A DNA stretch of 37,378 bases. It comes from UBA1412 sp964609795 (GTDB taxonomy: Bacteria > Verrucomicrobiota > Verrucomicrobiia > Limisphaerales > UBA1412). The notes below the pieces were generated by a model. It was given only the letters and a program-made list of their open reading frames with translations. It ran no database searches and was not told the origin of the DNA. The translations under genes were made by a program, and so were the position numbers. The stretch lies in contig CAZSTC010000017.1 in the NCBI GenBank assembly GCA_964609795.1, positions 1 through 37,378 of the forward strand, given 5' to 3'. Shown here piece after piece: positions 1-9,832 of this stretch. How positions within the stretch are numbered: the first letter of the stretch is position 1; each line of letters begins with the position of its first letter.

Positions 1-3000
1 TTCTCAGCCAGGAGAACGGAAGTTCCCACCGGGCTCACGAGCGAGAAAGCCAGGTCTGAAATACGCGGATGATCAATCCGGACACCCACATTGACGTTTT
101 TGATCTCGCGGGCATCATCCACATGAATCACTGAATCATAAATCACCGGCACGACATTGGTGGTGTGATCTTCAGGGTTCACGAACGTGATGAAATCTTC
201 CTTGAAGAGCGTGTACGCATCATCTTGCAATTCCAGCGGAGTATTGGGCGAGAGCACACCCTGGTCGTCACCCACCGAGAAGCCGTAGATAAACTCAATA
301 TCCAGTCTGAAATCCACATCCACCGCATTCGGGTTATAAACACCCAGCCAATAGCGGCCGGTTTCCAAAGGAGGAATATCCTGGCGGGTAATGGTCACGG
401 TACGGCCCGGAGGCGTAATCGACTCCCGATAATCATAAACCGTGCGGCTCGGGTAACAGCTCTGCTGCGTGCACTGTCCGTCATCACCTCCGCAGTTACA
501 TCCGCGGACATAGAGCTCCAGAGGGTACTCAGGGTCAATCTCCGAAATGGTGATATTGACTCCGATCACATCATCCTCTACGTAGAAGGTCCGGTACAAA
601 AATGAATAGGGATTGACCGTAAACCAGGCGGCGTTCGCATTGTAAGGCGTGATGAAGAGGCTCGAAGAAACCCGGTTCGTGTGATTGAGCGCATTGTCCG
701 TCAGCGACAGGAGCCACAACCCGGTTCCGTCCTCACCCATGAAGTTGCGCAAACTTCCGGGTCCGTCGGTTTTCTGCCGATACGTGCTCAACTGTTCAGA
801 GTCGTCATAGACAACCTGGACCTCGTTGGAGAGAGCCGGATCATTGATATCGGTCAGGAACGAGTGATTATGCAGAGCGACTGTCCCTCCCGAAAGCGAA
901 GAACTCTCATGGGTCAGAGAAATGTAAAGATCTCCCGCATTCTGTACCTGGTAGAGGTTAGTAATGACCAGATTATCAACAACGATCGGATCGGTCACGA
1001 CCGCGAAAAGGTAAACGCCTCCGGGTTCTTCAGGTGAGCCATCCGGTACCCAAACCGCACCCGGGTTGAACCGGACGACGCGATTGCCGTTATCGTTTTC
1101 ATCAAAGGGCTGATCGCTGGAGATACCCACAAAATTATACTCCGAGGCCTTCTGGTCTTCACTCTTGATGCCGATATAGAAAACCTGGTTTTCAACAGAG
1201 TTCGTCATGTAGAAGAGCTCGCTTCCACCCTGTTTACGGCTCGCCCAGCCTTGCTGAACGGCTTCATCAATTACCAGCGCATCCAGATTGGTAATGGCCG
1301 AATTGGTCGAGACGTACAAATCGATATCCGCGTTGTTGAGCCGGGCTTCAGAGGCCAGGTTGGGCGGAAGGAACGTGGCAAACGCCACATAGGGGCCGCC
1401 GATTCGGGTTCGGTCATCCTCGGGTTCCTCACCTTCCGGGGGTTCAACCTGGTTGGTACCGCCTACCCACCAGACATTCGTGAAAACATAGAAATGCCAT
1501 TGAGGAGCAACCCCGTTGGTCAGAATATCATCCATTCCCAGGAGAGGCGAGTGAGCGCCCACTCGTTGTTTGAGAAGCGGCACGCTGTTGGTTACCGTAT
1601 CAACGACCGGAATCCAGAGATTGGTACCTTGGATACCTGAACCCTCTTCGGGATCTTCCATTTCAAAACGATTGGTCGAGCTGAACTCCGTGAGATGATT
1701 CTGGAAAGAGACCACTACCGCAAAGTCCTGAACGATTCCATCCGGATGCGCCGTCAACGCATTGACATTGACCCGGCGTGCCTGCACGGAGAGAACATAA
1801 TTCGTATCCAGCGGTCCCTTAATTACGACGCTTTCCACGTTATTGATGAAATCCCGGGCGGTCTCAATAGCCCGTAAGACATCCTCCTGGCTCTCTTCCT
1901 CTTCCTCACCCTCTTCATTCAGGACGTAGGATTCATTGAAATCACCATTGATCGGGAAATCGTTCCCCACGTAAATCAGTTTCTTAGTGGCATTGGAAAC
2001 AACCAGGTCCAGGTTATTGACGAGCTTGATGGCTGCCGAGGGATTGCCGGCCGGGTCCGTCCAGACCAAGGTTACTTTCATATTCCCCTCTTCCATACCC
2101 GGAGGAACCTGAATCGTCTTCTCCCAGGCCTCTCCCGTTGAAAGGGCATTACTCACACTCTGTTCCTCGAACCAGAGTGGCCAGGTGCCGCTGTCCATGT
2201 CGTTGGTCAGCGCGGCCGGTATCAAATTGGTCATATTGGGAATACCCCAACCCTGATAATTGACTCCGTAAGGCTCTCTGCGGCTATACTGATTGCCCGA
2301 AGGATTGGAGCCGTTGATGAGTATAGCTTTTAAGAGCGCCGGAGAAGGCGCCGTCACGCCGGCCGGTGAATAGGTTTCGAAAAACTCCTGGGTCAGAGCC
2401 AGAATACCGGTAACCGCTGCCGCCGCCATACTGGTACCGCTGTCATAGCGATAGTATTCACCCAGAAGTTCATTGGCCGCCGCTAAATCCTCCATGTCCT
2501 TAATCTCCTCTTCCGAGTAGAGAAGCTCGAAAGTCAGAAGAATATCGAAACTGGCATTGCCCTCCTCCGGGCCGCCAATGGAGTAATACCAATCGCCATA
2601 GCCGCTACTCCAGGAAGGATTACCGGTCGAACCTCCTTCCGGGTCTTCCGGGTCGATCTCCACTTCCACGTTCATCAGGAAGTTAGTCTGGTAGAAATTA
2701 TCCCCGACGTAGTAATCAGATCCGGGGCGCTCCCCTTTCCTCAGGTAGATACCCAGGTCCGGAAGCGGGAGAACACTGCTGCGATTGGTCAGTATCTCAA
2801 TGGTCAGACCGACCAGATTGGTTTCACCGAAAAATGCGTAGTTATTCGTATCACCGCTTACCAGGAACTGTCCGCTCAAAAGCTGCCGTCTGAAATAGGT
2901 TTCAGGAATTTCCTCTACTTCACTGGGACCGCGAGTCGATACAATGAAAGAACCCGGCGCCACCACGTCAGGCTTTCTGCGCCCGTTGGAACCTTCTTCC

Positions 3001-4718
3001 CCGATACCGACGTTGCCTCGGGAGGAGTAGTTGGCGACATGCTGCTCGTTATCGGTCTGGTTATAGAGAGTCGCATTCGTCGTCACAACAAGGTTCGTGA
3101 CGGTCTCAAAAATTCCACCGCCCCGATCCACAGTCTCATAAACTTCATTGGTGTGGGTGATGCTCACATACCGGGGACTCTCCAAAGCGCCCACCGTGAT
3201 CACGTTTTTACCCGTCGCGGGAGCCAAAATGGAACCGGATACTCCCCCACTGCCTGCCTGATTACCGGAACCCGCATTCCCGGCACCAAACACGAATACC
3301 ATCGGCTGCGATCCGGTCACATCCGGCAACGCATCGCGCACGGCACCGTCAAAGAGCGCCGTGGCCAGATCATAAGTACGGGAAGAGGAAAAATTCCAGC
3401 TGTTGTTGGATATTAAAGCGTTCGTCCGTTTGCGCTCCAGATAATTGGTCTGAGCCGCCCAGCGGATCATATCCATATTGAGGGTGCTCGAAGAAAGTTC
3501 CCCGGAATTTATCGGCAGGTAAAGCGCTTCCGCGTTGGTGGCTGCACCCTTAAAAGAGAGTTCAAACCCTTCATAGGAACCGCTGGCACCTCCCGCTACG
3601 CTTTCGGATTCAGCACCATCTCCCAAAATCGTCCCCATCACATGGGTACCGTGGGCCATCTCGTTGGTATTGGAGGGAAGAACCCGATTACCCTGATCGT
3701 CAGTAGCGAAAAGTACGCGCCCGCTCAAGGCCGGATGACTGGCATCCACCATGCTGTCATTGACGTTGAGGAGCACCCCACTACCGGATAAATCCAAATA
3801 GCTGTCAATATTCGCCTCATTGGTGGCGACACCCAGACGGATCATGGTCAAATCATTAGCCAGTGAAACAGGCTTAGAAACACCCATCAGATGCACCGAA
3901 GGCAACTGCGCAAGTGCCGTAATCTGATCTTGAGTCGGTTGCACCATCACCACTTGGCCGAACTGGCTCTCCTGCCGGCTCAGAACCGTGAGTTTTTCTT
4001 CTCGTGCTTCTTCAAAAAAGGATTCTTCCAATCCGGGGGTCAGCGCAACCTGCACGATCGTTCCTGCACGATAAGGCGCCTCATTCTCACCCAGAGCATA
4101 TTCCAGAAGCTCGGGCTCCAGCTTGTAATAAGGATGATAAGGAAGAATAGATTGGAACTTTTCAGAACCTTGAGCCGCCTGTTCCGGCGTCATAACCGCC
4201 AAAACGGCATTGTTGGGGATATAGGAAATGACCTCTACACCCATCTCCTCGAGCTGACGGTAAAAATCCCCGTTGATTTCTCCACGGCTCTGCACCAGAT
4301 AACAGCCCGGATCCGCACCGGCCATAAGCTCTGAAGGAATCGGCAGCTCCGCTGAACTGCGGGTATCAATCCGGGCATTTCTTAGTAAAACGGCGCTGGA
4401 GCTGCGTGCCAGCTCGTCAATACTTTGCTGAGTATTGGCCGCCACCCAACCGTTTTCACGGGAGGGTTCCTGCGGAGAAAATTTTTCCTGCGAGGGGGCT
4501 AATACCCACCCCTGCGGAAGCAAATTCTGATTGCTGACCAGGAGACTCTTTTGAGTCAGTACATTCTCTTCCGAAGCATTCCAAGAATGCTGGTTATTAT
4601 CGGCTAAACCATAGCGCTGAGCCAGCCTCTCTGTCGGATGAGTAAAAAGACCATGCAGCCCCAGAATTCCCCCCAGAACCAATACACCACTCCATAACCA
4701 AATCTTCTTGCGACGCAT
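1..4718 (-). CDS. Large exported subtilisin-like (S8, Kp43-type) protease with C-terminal P-like domain, 3' end missing
   Basis: The frame is open from ATG at 4718 to the left window edge (about 1572 codons) without a stop. The first residues form a basic stretch and one hydrophobic segment (about 6-25), so export or membrane anchoring is expected. Motifs of S8 serine proteases are visible: Asp321 in NDSMVDASHP, His356 in MAHGTHVMG, a GAGN oxyanion motif, and Ser763 in SGTSMAAAAV. About 150 residues rich in Glu, Asp and Gly are inserted between the PDVVAPGS motif and the serine. After the catalytic part comes TLVWTDPAGNP...LVNNLDLVV, typical of the jelly-roll of Kp43-type subtilases. Near residues 1525-1572 a stretch with VRIDHPRISDLAFSLVSP and GTSVLL resembles a proprotein-convertase P domain, cut by the edge. 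It lies 16 bases behind cassette protein A, so it is probably co-transcribed with the pseudopilin genes and may be their cargo (inference). Confidence 0.9.
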   Translation of the reverse strand, partial: MRRKKIWLWSGVLVLGGILGLHGLFTHPTERLAQRYGLADNNQHSWNASEENVLTQKSLLVSNQNLLPQGWVLAPSQEKFSPQEPSRENGWVAANTQQSIDELARSSSAVLLRNARIDTRSSAELPIPSELMAGADPGCYLVQSRGEINGDFYRQLEEMGVEVISYIPNNAVLAVMTPEQAAQGSEKFQSILPYHPYYKLEPELLEYALGENEAPYRAGTIVQVALTPGLEESFFEEAREEKLTVLSRQESQFGQVVMVQPTQDQITALAQLPSVHLMGVSKPVSLANDLTMIRLGVATNEANIDSYLDLSGSGVLLNVNDSMVDASHPALSGRVLFATDDQGNRVLPSNTNEMAHGTHVMGTILGDGAESESVAGGASGSYEGFELSFKGAATNAEALYLPINSGELSSSTLNMDMIRWAAQTNYLERKRTNALISNNSWNFSSSRTYDLATALFDGAVRDALPDVTGSQPMVFVFGAGNAGSGNQAGSGGVSGSILAPATGKNVITVGALESPRYVSITHTNEVYETVDRGGGIFETVTNLVVTTNATLYNQTDNEQHVANYSSRGNVGIGEEGSNGRRKPDVVAPGSFIVSTRGPSEVEEIPETYFRRQLLSGQFLVSGDTNNYAFFGETNLVGLTIEILTNRSSVLPLPDLGIYLRKGERPGSDYYVGDNFYQTNFLMNVEVEIDPEDPEGGSTGNPSWSSGYGDWYYSIGGPEEGNASFDILLTFELLYSEEEIKDMEDLAAANELLGEYYRYDSGTSMAAAAVTGILALTQEFFETYSPAGVTAPSPALLKAILINGSNPSGNQYSRREPYGVNYQGWGIPNMTNLIPAALTNDMDSGTWPLWFEEQSVSNALSTGEAWEKTIQVPPGMEEGNMKVTLVWTDPAGNPSAAIKLVNNLDLVVSNATKKLIYVGNDFPINGDFNESYVLNEEGEEEEESQEDVLRAIETARDFINNVESVVIKGPLDTNYVLSVQARRVNVNALTAHPDGIVQDFAVVVSFQNHLTEFSSTNRFEMEDPEEGSGIQGTNLWIPVVDTVTNSVPLLKQRVGAHSPLLGMDDILTNGVAPQWHFYVFTNVWWVGGTNQVEPPEGEEPEDDRTRIGGPYVAFATFLPPNLASEARLNNADIDLYVSTNSAITNLDALVIDEAVQQGWASRKQGGSELFYMTNSVENQVFYIGIKSEDQKASEYNFVGISSDQPFDENDNGNRVVRFNPGAVWVPDGSPEEPGGVYLFAVVTDPIVVDNLVITNLYQVQNAGDLYISLTHESSSLSGGTVALHNHSFLTDINDPALSNEVQVVYDDSEQLSTYRQKTDGPGSLRNFMGEDGTGLWLLSLTDNALNHTNRVSSSLFITPYNANAAWFTVNPYSFLYRTFYVEDDVIGVNITISEIDPEYPLELYVRGCNCGGDDGQCTQQSCYPSRTVYDYRESITPPGRTVTITRQDIPPLETGRYWLGVYNPNAVDVDFRLDIEFIYGFSVGDDQGVLSPNTPLELQDDAYTLFKEDFITFVNPEDHTTNVVPVIYDSVIHVDDAREIKNVNVGVRIDHPRISDLAFSLVSPVGTSVLLAE

Positions 4719-4734
4719 ATTATTTTAAACCTCT

Positions 4735-7700
4735 CTACTCCATGGGTAACACATCAAAACTGTCCGTAACCACCTTGGGATTAAGCTCATCGCCTTCTAC
4801 CCTGAATACCGTCTTGGTTGCGTACTCTGCAGTCACCACGTAGTTCGTCACCATCCCACGATATTGTCCCGGAGCCAAAACCACCGCGCCGGGCGCAGGC
4901 GCAAGAGCCTGCCCATAAGCATACACCAGATAAGCCGGTTTGTCCTCCCTCAAGAGCGACATGATCTGCATCGGAATCCACTCCATGACGGCATCGTTCA
5001 CACCCGATGAAATCGTCTGAGGCAGATAGGGCGACTTCACGCTCAGGACCGGCGAGGAAAGAATCTCACCCTGATAGGAGAAAGCGCGCTTGGGCAGCCC
5101 CGCCCGGTTTGTATTGATTCCTCGCACAATTTGCTGGAAAGGATCGGTTTGCGGCTCAATTATAATCATCGTATTGGTATCGCTCAGAGCCGAGGCACCC
5201 CCCAGAACGGCAGCCCAGGCGGCTGAATTAGTCTGATTGACCGAAAGCAGGCCGCGAGCCGCGTTCTTATTGATTGCAGCCGTGAAGATATCCATCAGGC
5301 GCCAGTCATTGGTCGGGTGCGATTCATCGCGTCCGCTCCATCTCCTCCAAATCTCAGTGCTCACGGCGTCGCTCTTCAGGTAAACCGTCTGCCAAGGCGT
5401 TCCGCGGTGAATCTTGCCCAGCCAGCCTATTGTCGGATAAGCGAATGGCCTGCCGTACCAGTTTGTCGGGAAATCCCAATGGTCTGAAACCGCCACGTTG
5501 GGGTCCTTGATCCCGACCTGGTTCACCGATTCGCGATAGCCGGTAATATCTTTTTCGGGATTCCCCCCCCAGGGAACGTAGAAATTATTCACCTTTCCAA
5601 TATTGCTCGGGTCTTCTTCCGGTTTTTGTTGAGCCTCACGCAAAGGAGTAAAGATATTCGTATAGTTAATGTAATCCCCAATATGATAGTGAACCAGGGG
5701 ATCATTCACCTGCAGCGACTCTATGATCAGTTTGTGGGCCGTGGGATTGTAGGGTGTCTGGCGGTACATCCCCTGCATATCGCTCATTCCAGCCGTAGTC
5801 AGACTGTTGGTCAGACCGCAAAATTGGCGGAACCCTTGAATCTGATAATTCTTTTCTTGAATCTCGCCGGCAAATTCCATCCAGGTGTCCTCATCTTCCT
5901 GGTTACCCAGGCAGATATCCATCTGCCGCTGAATGCCGAAATTCGGATCCCACAATAGCCGTGAGAGATTTGAATCCTGTCCGCCGGTTGCAGCCGAAGT
6001 GCCGGTACCGCGAACCAACTCCGTCAGATTAAAGACATTCGTCTTCTCGATACTGACATAATCCACTATCCAGTCATTCTCGTGATCGATAGCGATATAG
6101 GTGATCTGATTAGTGAAAGTGATATAGAGAGGAGCTCCCGAGAGGAAGTTCGCATTCTGGTAGAAAAGCGAGGGATTCTTCGGCTTGAGCGTCACCGTTC
6201 CCTGCGAATTGGTCTGGTAATAAGCCCCGCCACTCTGATGCGTCTCCACAATGGAAGACGGAACGAAAGTCAGGTTGCTCGAAGTCATTACGTTGAAAGT
6301 CCCCTCTTCCCAGGTTCTCAGGTCATTTGCCATGATATTGGTCGCCAGCACCCGTGAAACATAATTGCTGTAGCGGGTAGGAACGCCAAAGTTGTTGGTA
6401 GCCGTCGCAACCGGGACCACCTGTCCGTTACGCCAGAGAGCACTGGTCACGCGATTGGTAATCATGACCTGCAAGGGACGCTGGAATTTGTATTGGACAT
6501 CGGAGTAAGAATTCCAGGATTCGAAAGAAAGCCGGTTGGAAACACTCAGGATATACTGAACCCACATATCCTGAATGGAAAATATACTCGCCATATTCTG
6601 GCGCGTGAGCCCGATCTTGCGGGTCAACTGAATATCCGTCAGGAGTTCCTGCTCGTTGAAGTTGGGATATCCCTTTCGAGCCCCGATGACCCACGGCATC
6701 CCGATCACGTTCATGCGAATTTTCCCTTCAGTATCGGCATTCTCGGCGAAGGTCGAGACCGTCACATCAGGACGGACCGCGGTTGAGCCCGAAATATTGG
6801 GAACGATCCGGACAAACATTCCGTTCTGAAACCAGTCATCCCGCTCATTTTTGAGATCTTTGACGAGTTCGTAGCTATCCAGGAAAACTCTGTTGCCCTG
6901 CGTGCGGTAGACCGGCCGGAAAACCGAAGGCAGAGAAGGACCCTGAAGATTCCGGGGAGCCTGGTTCGTCATCGCGTCGTAGATATTGGCGGTCAGTTGG
7001 AAAAGCTGATGGACATCGGCCGTATATTGATTGGTCGGATAAATCTGAATTTCACGCAACGTTTTACCGTAATATTCGCGCATCAGCCTATCGGCCGTCG
7101 CGTTGAAAAAGTTGGAGGCCGTAAGCGACGTAGCCGTCCAGGGAACGAAATTTGTGTACCTGGTGGAGGCCAACGTCATGTAATTAAGAGGAATCCGGTT
7201 ATCCGCCGTATAGAGAGAATCGGCACCCAGCTGACCGATCAATTTGTAGAACGCGACATCATTGGTCAAATAGCGCTCCTCGTCCGTAAAATTTCTTTTC
7301 TGGTAGGTGCCCTGCAGACGGGCAATCATATCCAGGCCCTCGGGGCCGCTGAATTTGGAATCATCCACCAGCTCCTGAACATCGAAAAAGCGCTTGGGAT
7401 TATCGCTTCCCACCCAGGCCTCCTCCAGACGCTGGTTATCTTCGTTATCCCAGGTTTCCCAGTCCGAGGCGCTCTGCTCTTGCATGAAGGCCGTCAGTTG
7501 CAGAGGTCCATCCGAGTAGGTATCATTCAGATCGTATCTGAAGCGGTCGAGTACCGGATTCCTGCGCAGCTCCAGGTCTTCACCCTTGTAGATGAGCCGG
7601 CTCAACTGATCGTAGGCAGTTTGACCCGGAATCCAGTCAGGCGAATCGAGCGCTGCCAGAGAAGAATAATCGTTCTCATAACGATATTTCAGCACCTCAA

Positions 7701-8598
7701 GGGCATCCTCAAAGGCCGTCCCTCTGTTGTATTGATTGGTCGCAGAAAAGTACGCGTAGGCGTCGTCTCCACCCTGATTGCTCCACTGCAGGGGGTTGAG
7801 CTCACGGAAAAAGGCTGCCAGGTTCATCTCCCAGCTACCCACACCCTGACCGCGTTGATAGGCCAATTCATCCAGAGCCTCCGTGTTTCGCTTGGTATTA
7901 TTGTGGATATAATTGATATCAAGCGTTTTGCCGATGGGGACCCCCACGTAGGCGAAACGACCGACAAAGCGATTGGTGGCCGAGTGCGGCGCATTGGGAT
8001 TCTCCAAAACTCCGATCCACTGCGGGTCGCCCCACTGAAGGGTCTGAACCATACCGGTTCCGCCATAATTGGTCATCCGCGTCGGATCAAATTTTCCATT
8101 CCGGTTGAAATCCAGATAGAAACGGAAATCATTCGAGTAGCTGCGATTCGTCAGCACGCTGTAAAAAACCGGTGCCACCGGAGAGATCTGCAGGTTCCCC
8201 AGAGAAACCCTCAAATCATCCACGGTCCACGGAACCGGAGTCCCGTTCGTGTCGTAAAGGCAGACATTGGTCAGATATCCCTCACTCGGATAGCGAAGCG
8301 ACGTGAGGAACTCAGCCCGGAGCGGATTATTGAAATTGGTCGAGAGCAGGAGATCATAGTTCCCCAGATTCGTATAGGTCAATATAGTGGCGACGACCTT
8401 GCCCTTGAGGTGATTAAAGCCGGCATCGGCCATGAGGCGCGCACGGTTCTGCTCTGTGGCCGTATAGATGGAAGATTGCTCCCGGCGGCTCATCGCCAGA
8501 TAAGCTACCGCTAAAAAAGTCACCACCGCCAGCATGATAAGCGTTACGACTAACGCTACCCCCTGCTCACCTGTCTGTCTAAAAGTCTTCAGTCTCAT
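4735..8598 (-). CDS. Verru_Chthon cassette protein A; giant GspK-like minor pseudopilin
   Basis: A 1287-residue protein with a prepilin-like N-terminus: a basic leader, Gly13, then VALVVTLIMLAVVTFLAVAYLA. It lacks Glu at mature position 5, as GspK tip pseudopilins do, and the following helix carries RLMADAGFNHLK, similar to the post-helix segment of GspK and PilX proteins. The remaining roughly 1200 residues are far longer than GspK (about 300). They are rich in Asn, Tyr and Trp; I count about 26 Thr-Asn pairs. Its start overlaps the end of cassette protein C by four bases (ATGA), so translation is probably coupled. Size, position and N-terminus fit the family named Verru_Chthon cassette protein A, whose function is unknown. 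A role at the tip of a secretion pseudopilus is inferred from gene order and the N-terminus. Confidence 0.85.
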   Translation of the reverse strand: MRLKTFRQTGEQGVALVVTLIMLAVVTFLAVAYLAMSRREQSSIYTATEQNRARLMADAGFNHLKGKVVATILTYTNLGNYDLLLSTNFNNPLRAEFLTSLRYPSEGYLTNVCLYDTNGTPVPWTVDDLRVSLGNLQISPVAPVFYSVLTNRSYSNDFRFYLDFNRNGKFDPTRMTNYGGTGMVQTLQWGDPQWIGVLENPNAPHSATNRFVGRFAYVGVPIGKTLDINYIHNNTKRNTEALDELAYQRGQGVGSWEMNLAAFFRELNPLQWSNQGGDDAYAYFSATNQYNRGTAFEDALEVLKYRYENDYSSLAALDSPDWIPGQTAYDQLSRLIYKGEDLELRRNPVLDRFRYDLNDTYSDGPLQLTAFMQEQSASDWETWDNEDNQRLEEAWVGSDNPKRFFDVQELVDDSKFSGPEGLDMIARLQGTYQKRNFTDEERYLTNDVAFYKLIGQLGADSLYTADNRIPLNYMTLASTRYTNFVPWTATSLTASNFFNATADRLMREYYGKTLREIQIYPTNQYTADVHQLFQLTANIYDAMTNQAPRNLQGPSLPSVFRPVYRTQGNRVFLDSYELVKDLKNERDDWFQNGMFVRIVPNISGSTAVRPDVTVSTFAENADTEGKIRMNVIGMPWVIGARKGYPNFNEQELLTDIQLTRKIGLTRQNMASIFSIQDMWVQYILSVSNRLSFESWNSYSDVQYKFQRPLQVMITNRVTSALWRNGQVVPVATATNNFGVPTRYSNYVSRVLATNIMANDLRTWEEGTFNVMTSSNLTFVPSSIVETHQSGGAYYQTNSQGTVTLKPKNPSLFYQNANFLSGAPLYITFTNQITYIAIDHENDWIVDYVSIEKTNVFNLTELVRGTGTSAATGGQDSNLSRLLWDPNFGIQRQMDICLGNQEDEDTWMEFAGEIQEKNYQIQGFRQFCGLTNSLTTAGMSDMQGMYRQTPYNPTAHKLIIESLQVNDPLVHYHIGDYINYTNIFTPLREAQQKPEEDPSNIGKVNNFYVPWGGNPEKDITGYRESVNQVGIKDPNVAVSDHWDFPTNWYGRPFAYPTIGWLGKIHRGTPWQTVYLKSDAVSTEIWRRWSGRDESHPTNDWRLMDIFTAAINKNAARGLLSVNQTNSAAWAAVLGGASALSDTNTMIIIEPQTDPFQQIVRGINTNRAGLPKRAFSYQGEILSSPVLSVKSPYLPQTISSGVNDAVMEWIPMQIMSLLREDKPAYLVYAYGQALAPAPGAVVLAPGQYRGMVTNYVVTAEYATKTVFRVEGDELNPKVVTDSFDVLPME

Positions 8599-9800
8599 TG
8601 AAATGCCCTTCTGATGGGAATGCGTTTACGGAAAAGGTGTACCCGCCCGGAGTTCTTCAACAGATATTGTCTCCGGACATCATCATTACCGATCGCTTTG
8701 AGTTTATCCCAGGCCTGCGGCTCCAGAAGTCCCAGCTCGATCTCTACGTAGGTAGGAATTGCATTGCTCAGGAAGAGATTATCGGTCACCACCATCCGGC
8801 CGATCGTCCCCAGAGCCTGCCCTAAAATGACCACATTGGTTGCTGCATCCACCTGATTCGTGGGGAATAGAAGTTTATTATCCGCCCGCCAGAGCCCGCC
8901 ATGCCCCAGATAATCATCCAGGAAATCCGTGGAAGTCAGTCCCAGGTCCGGAGCATAGATATTAAAAGATTTCTGAGGCGGCATATTCGTGCGCCGTATC
9001 CCGGAAGAATCCAAATAAACCCGATCCCAGGAAGTTTCCTTCGGACGATGATAGTTTTGATACTCGATGGATTGCCCCTGCGAATCAAAGCAACGAACCG
9101 AAAAATGAACGACCCCTTCTGCCAGGAGATTGGCATTGGTCCGATAGAATCCGCCGCGTGTCGCTCCGGCATCCCATCCGCGAAACTCGCTCATCCATAA
9201 ATAAGCCATGTTGGTATCGTACTCGGTAGAAGGAACCTCAGCCCCAAACTCATTCAGAAGCGAAAAACCGATTCGATAGAGGGAACCGACTCCGCTCTCG
9301 TTGACCTGCGTCACCGTATTGGTCACGTTACCCTGATTAGTCAGCGATGTATTGCCGACAAAGTATCCGCAGGGAATCCAGTAGTTGCTCTGCTTCTGGA
9401 GGAAAAAGAAATCCTGCATGAAATTGGTCCGGAACGGTCCGCTGGAATCGCCGGGCATCGTCGTCTGGATCACCGGTGAACTGCGGTTATATTTTATGCC
9501 CGGGTAGTTATAAGGATAGCTCAGAAGAGTCATCAGGTTTGCGCCGTTAGCTGTATTGCATGCCGCCAGGAGCTCCACATCCCGAGCGATCGCATCCATC
9601 GCCATGCGGGCCGTGTTCATAACGTCCACCTGGGCATTATTCGAGCGAAACGACTTCTGAGTCTGGTTGAACATGCTGTACAAACCATAAAGAATGATAG
9701 TCATCATGACCGTGACCACCAGCACCTCCAAAAGCGAAAAGGCAGAAGACCTGTTCGCCTTCTTCAAATCCCTGCTCCAGCATTGTCCTTTTAAAATCAT
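8595..9800 (-). CDS. Verru_Chthon cassette protein C; GspJ-like minor pseudopilin
   Basis: A 401-residue prepilin-like protein. The leader is basic (RDLKKANRSSA) and the cleavage site would fall between Ala20 and Phe21, giving a mature N-terminus FSLLEVLVV with the conserved Glu+5 (Glu25) and a long hydrophobic helix. The segment YSMFNQTQKSFR after the helix and the later region, which contains a pair of cysteines, look like a globular minor pseudopilin. It follows cassette protein B by 32 bases and overlaps cassette protein A by four. In type II secretion operons this third position belongs to GspJ, and the FSLLE N-terminus is GspJ-like; the match to cassette family C rests on size and neighbours. 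Thr-Asn pairs are again frequent. Export depends on a prepilin peptidase encoded outside this window. Confidence 0.8.
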   Translation of the reverse strand: MILKGQCWSRDLKKANRSSAFSLLEVLVVTVMMTIILYGLYSMFNQTQKSFRSNNAQVDVMNTARMAMDAIARDVELLAACNTANGANLMTLLSYPYNYPGIKYNRSSPVIQTTMPGDSSGPFRTNFMQDFFFLQKQSNYWIPCGYFVGNTSLTNQGNVTNTVTQVNESGVGSLYRIGFSLLNEFGAEVPSTEYDTNMAYLWMSEFRGWDAGATRGGFYRTNANLLAEGVVHFSVRCFDSQGQSIEYQNYHRPKETSWDRVYLDSSGIRRTNMPPQKSFNIYAPDLGLTSTDFLDDYLGHGGLWRADNKLLFPTNQVDAATNVVILGQALGTIGRMVVTDNLFLSNAIPTYVEIELGLLEPQAWDKLKAIGNDDVRRQYLLKNSGRVHLFRKRIPIRRAFQ

Positions 9801-9832
9801 ACCCTGACTCCTCTATCCACCTCTAAACACCC

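Noticed and set aside
165..4334. Several plus-strand open frames of 60-147 codons in the first 4.3 kb
   Set aside because: All lie opposite the subtilase frame, which has an intact catalytic triad and no stop. None has a recognisable domain or start signal.
6997..8514. 505-codon open frame on the plus strand, opposite cassette protein A
   Set aside because: Its translation is rich in Arg, Ile and His and shows no motif. The opposite strand has a clear prepilin-like protein that continues with the same composition across the region, so this is a mirror of its codon use.
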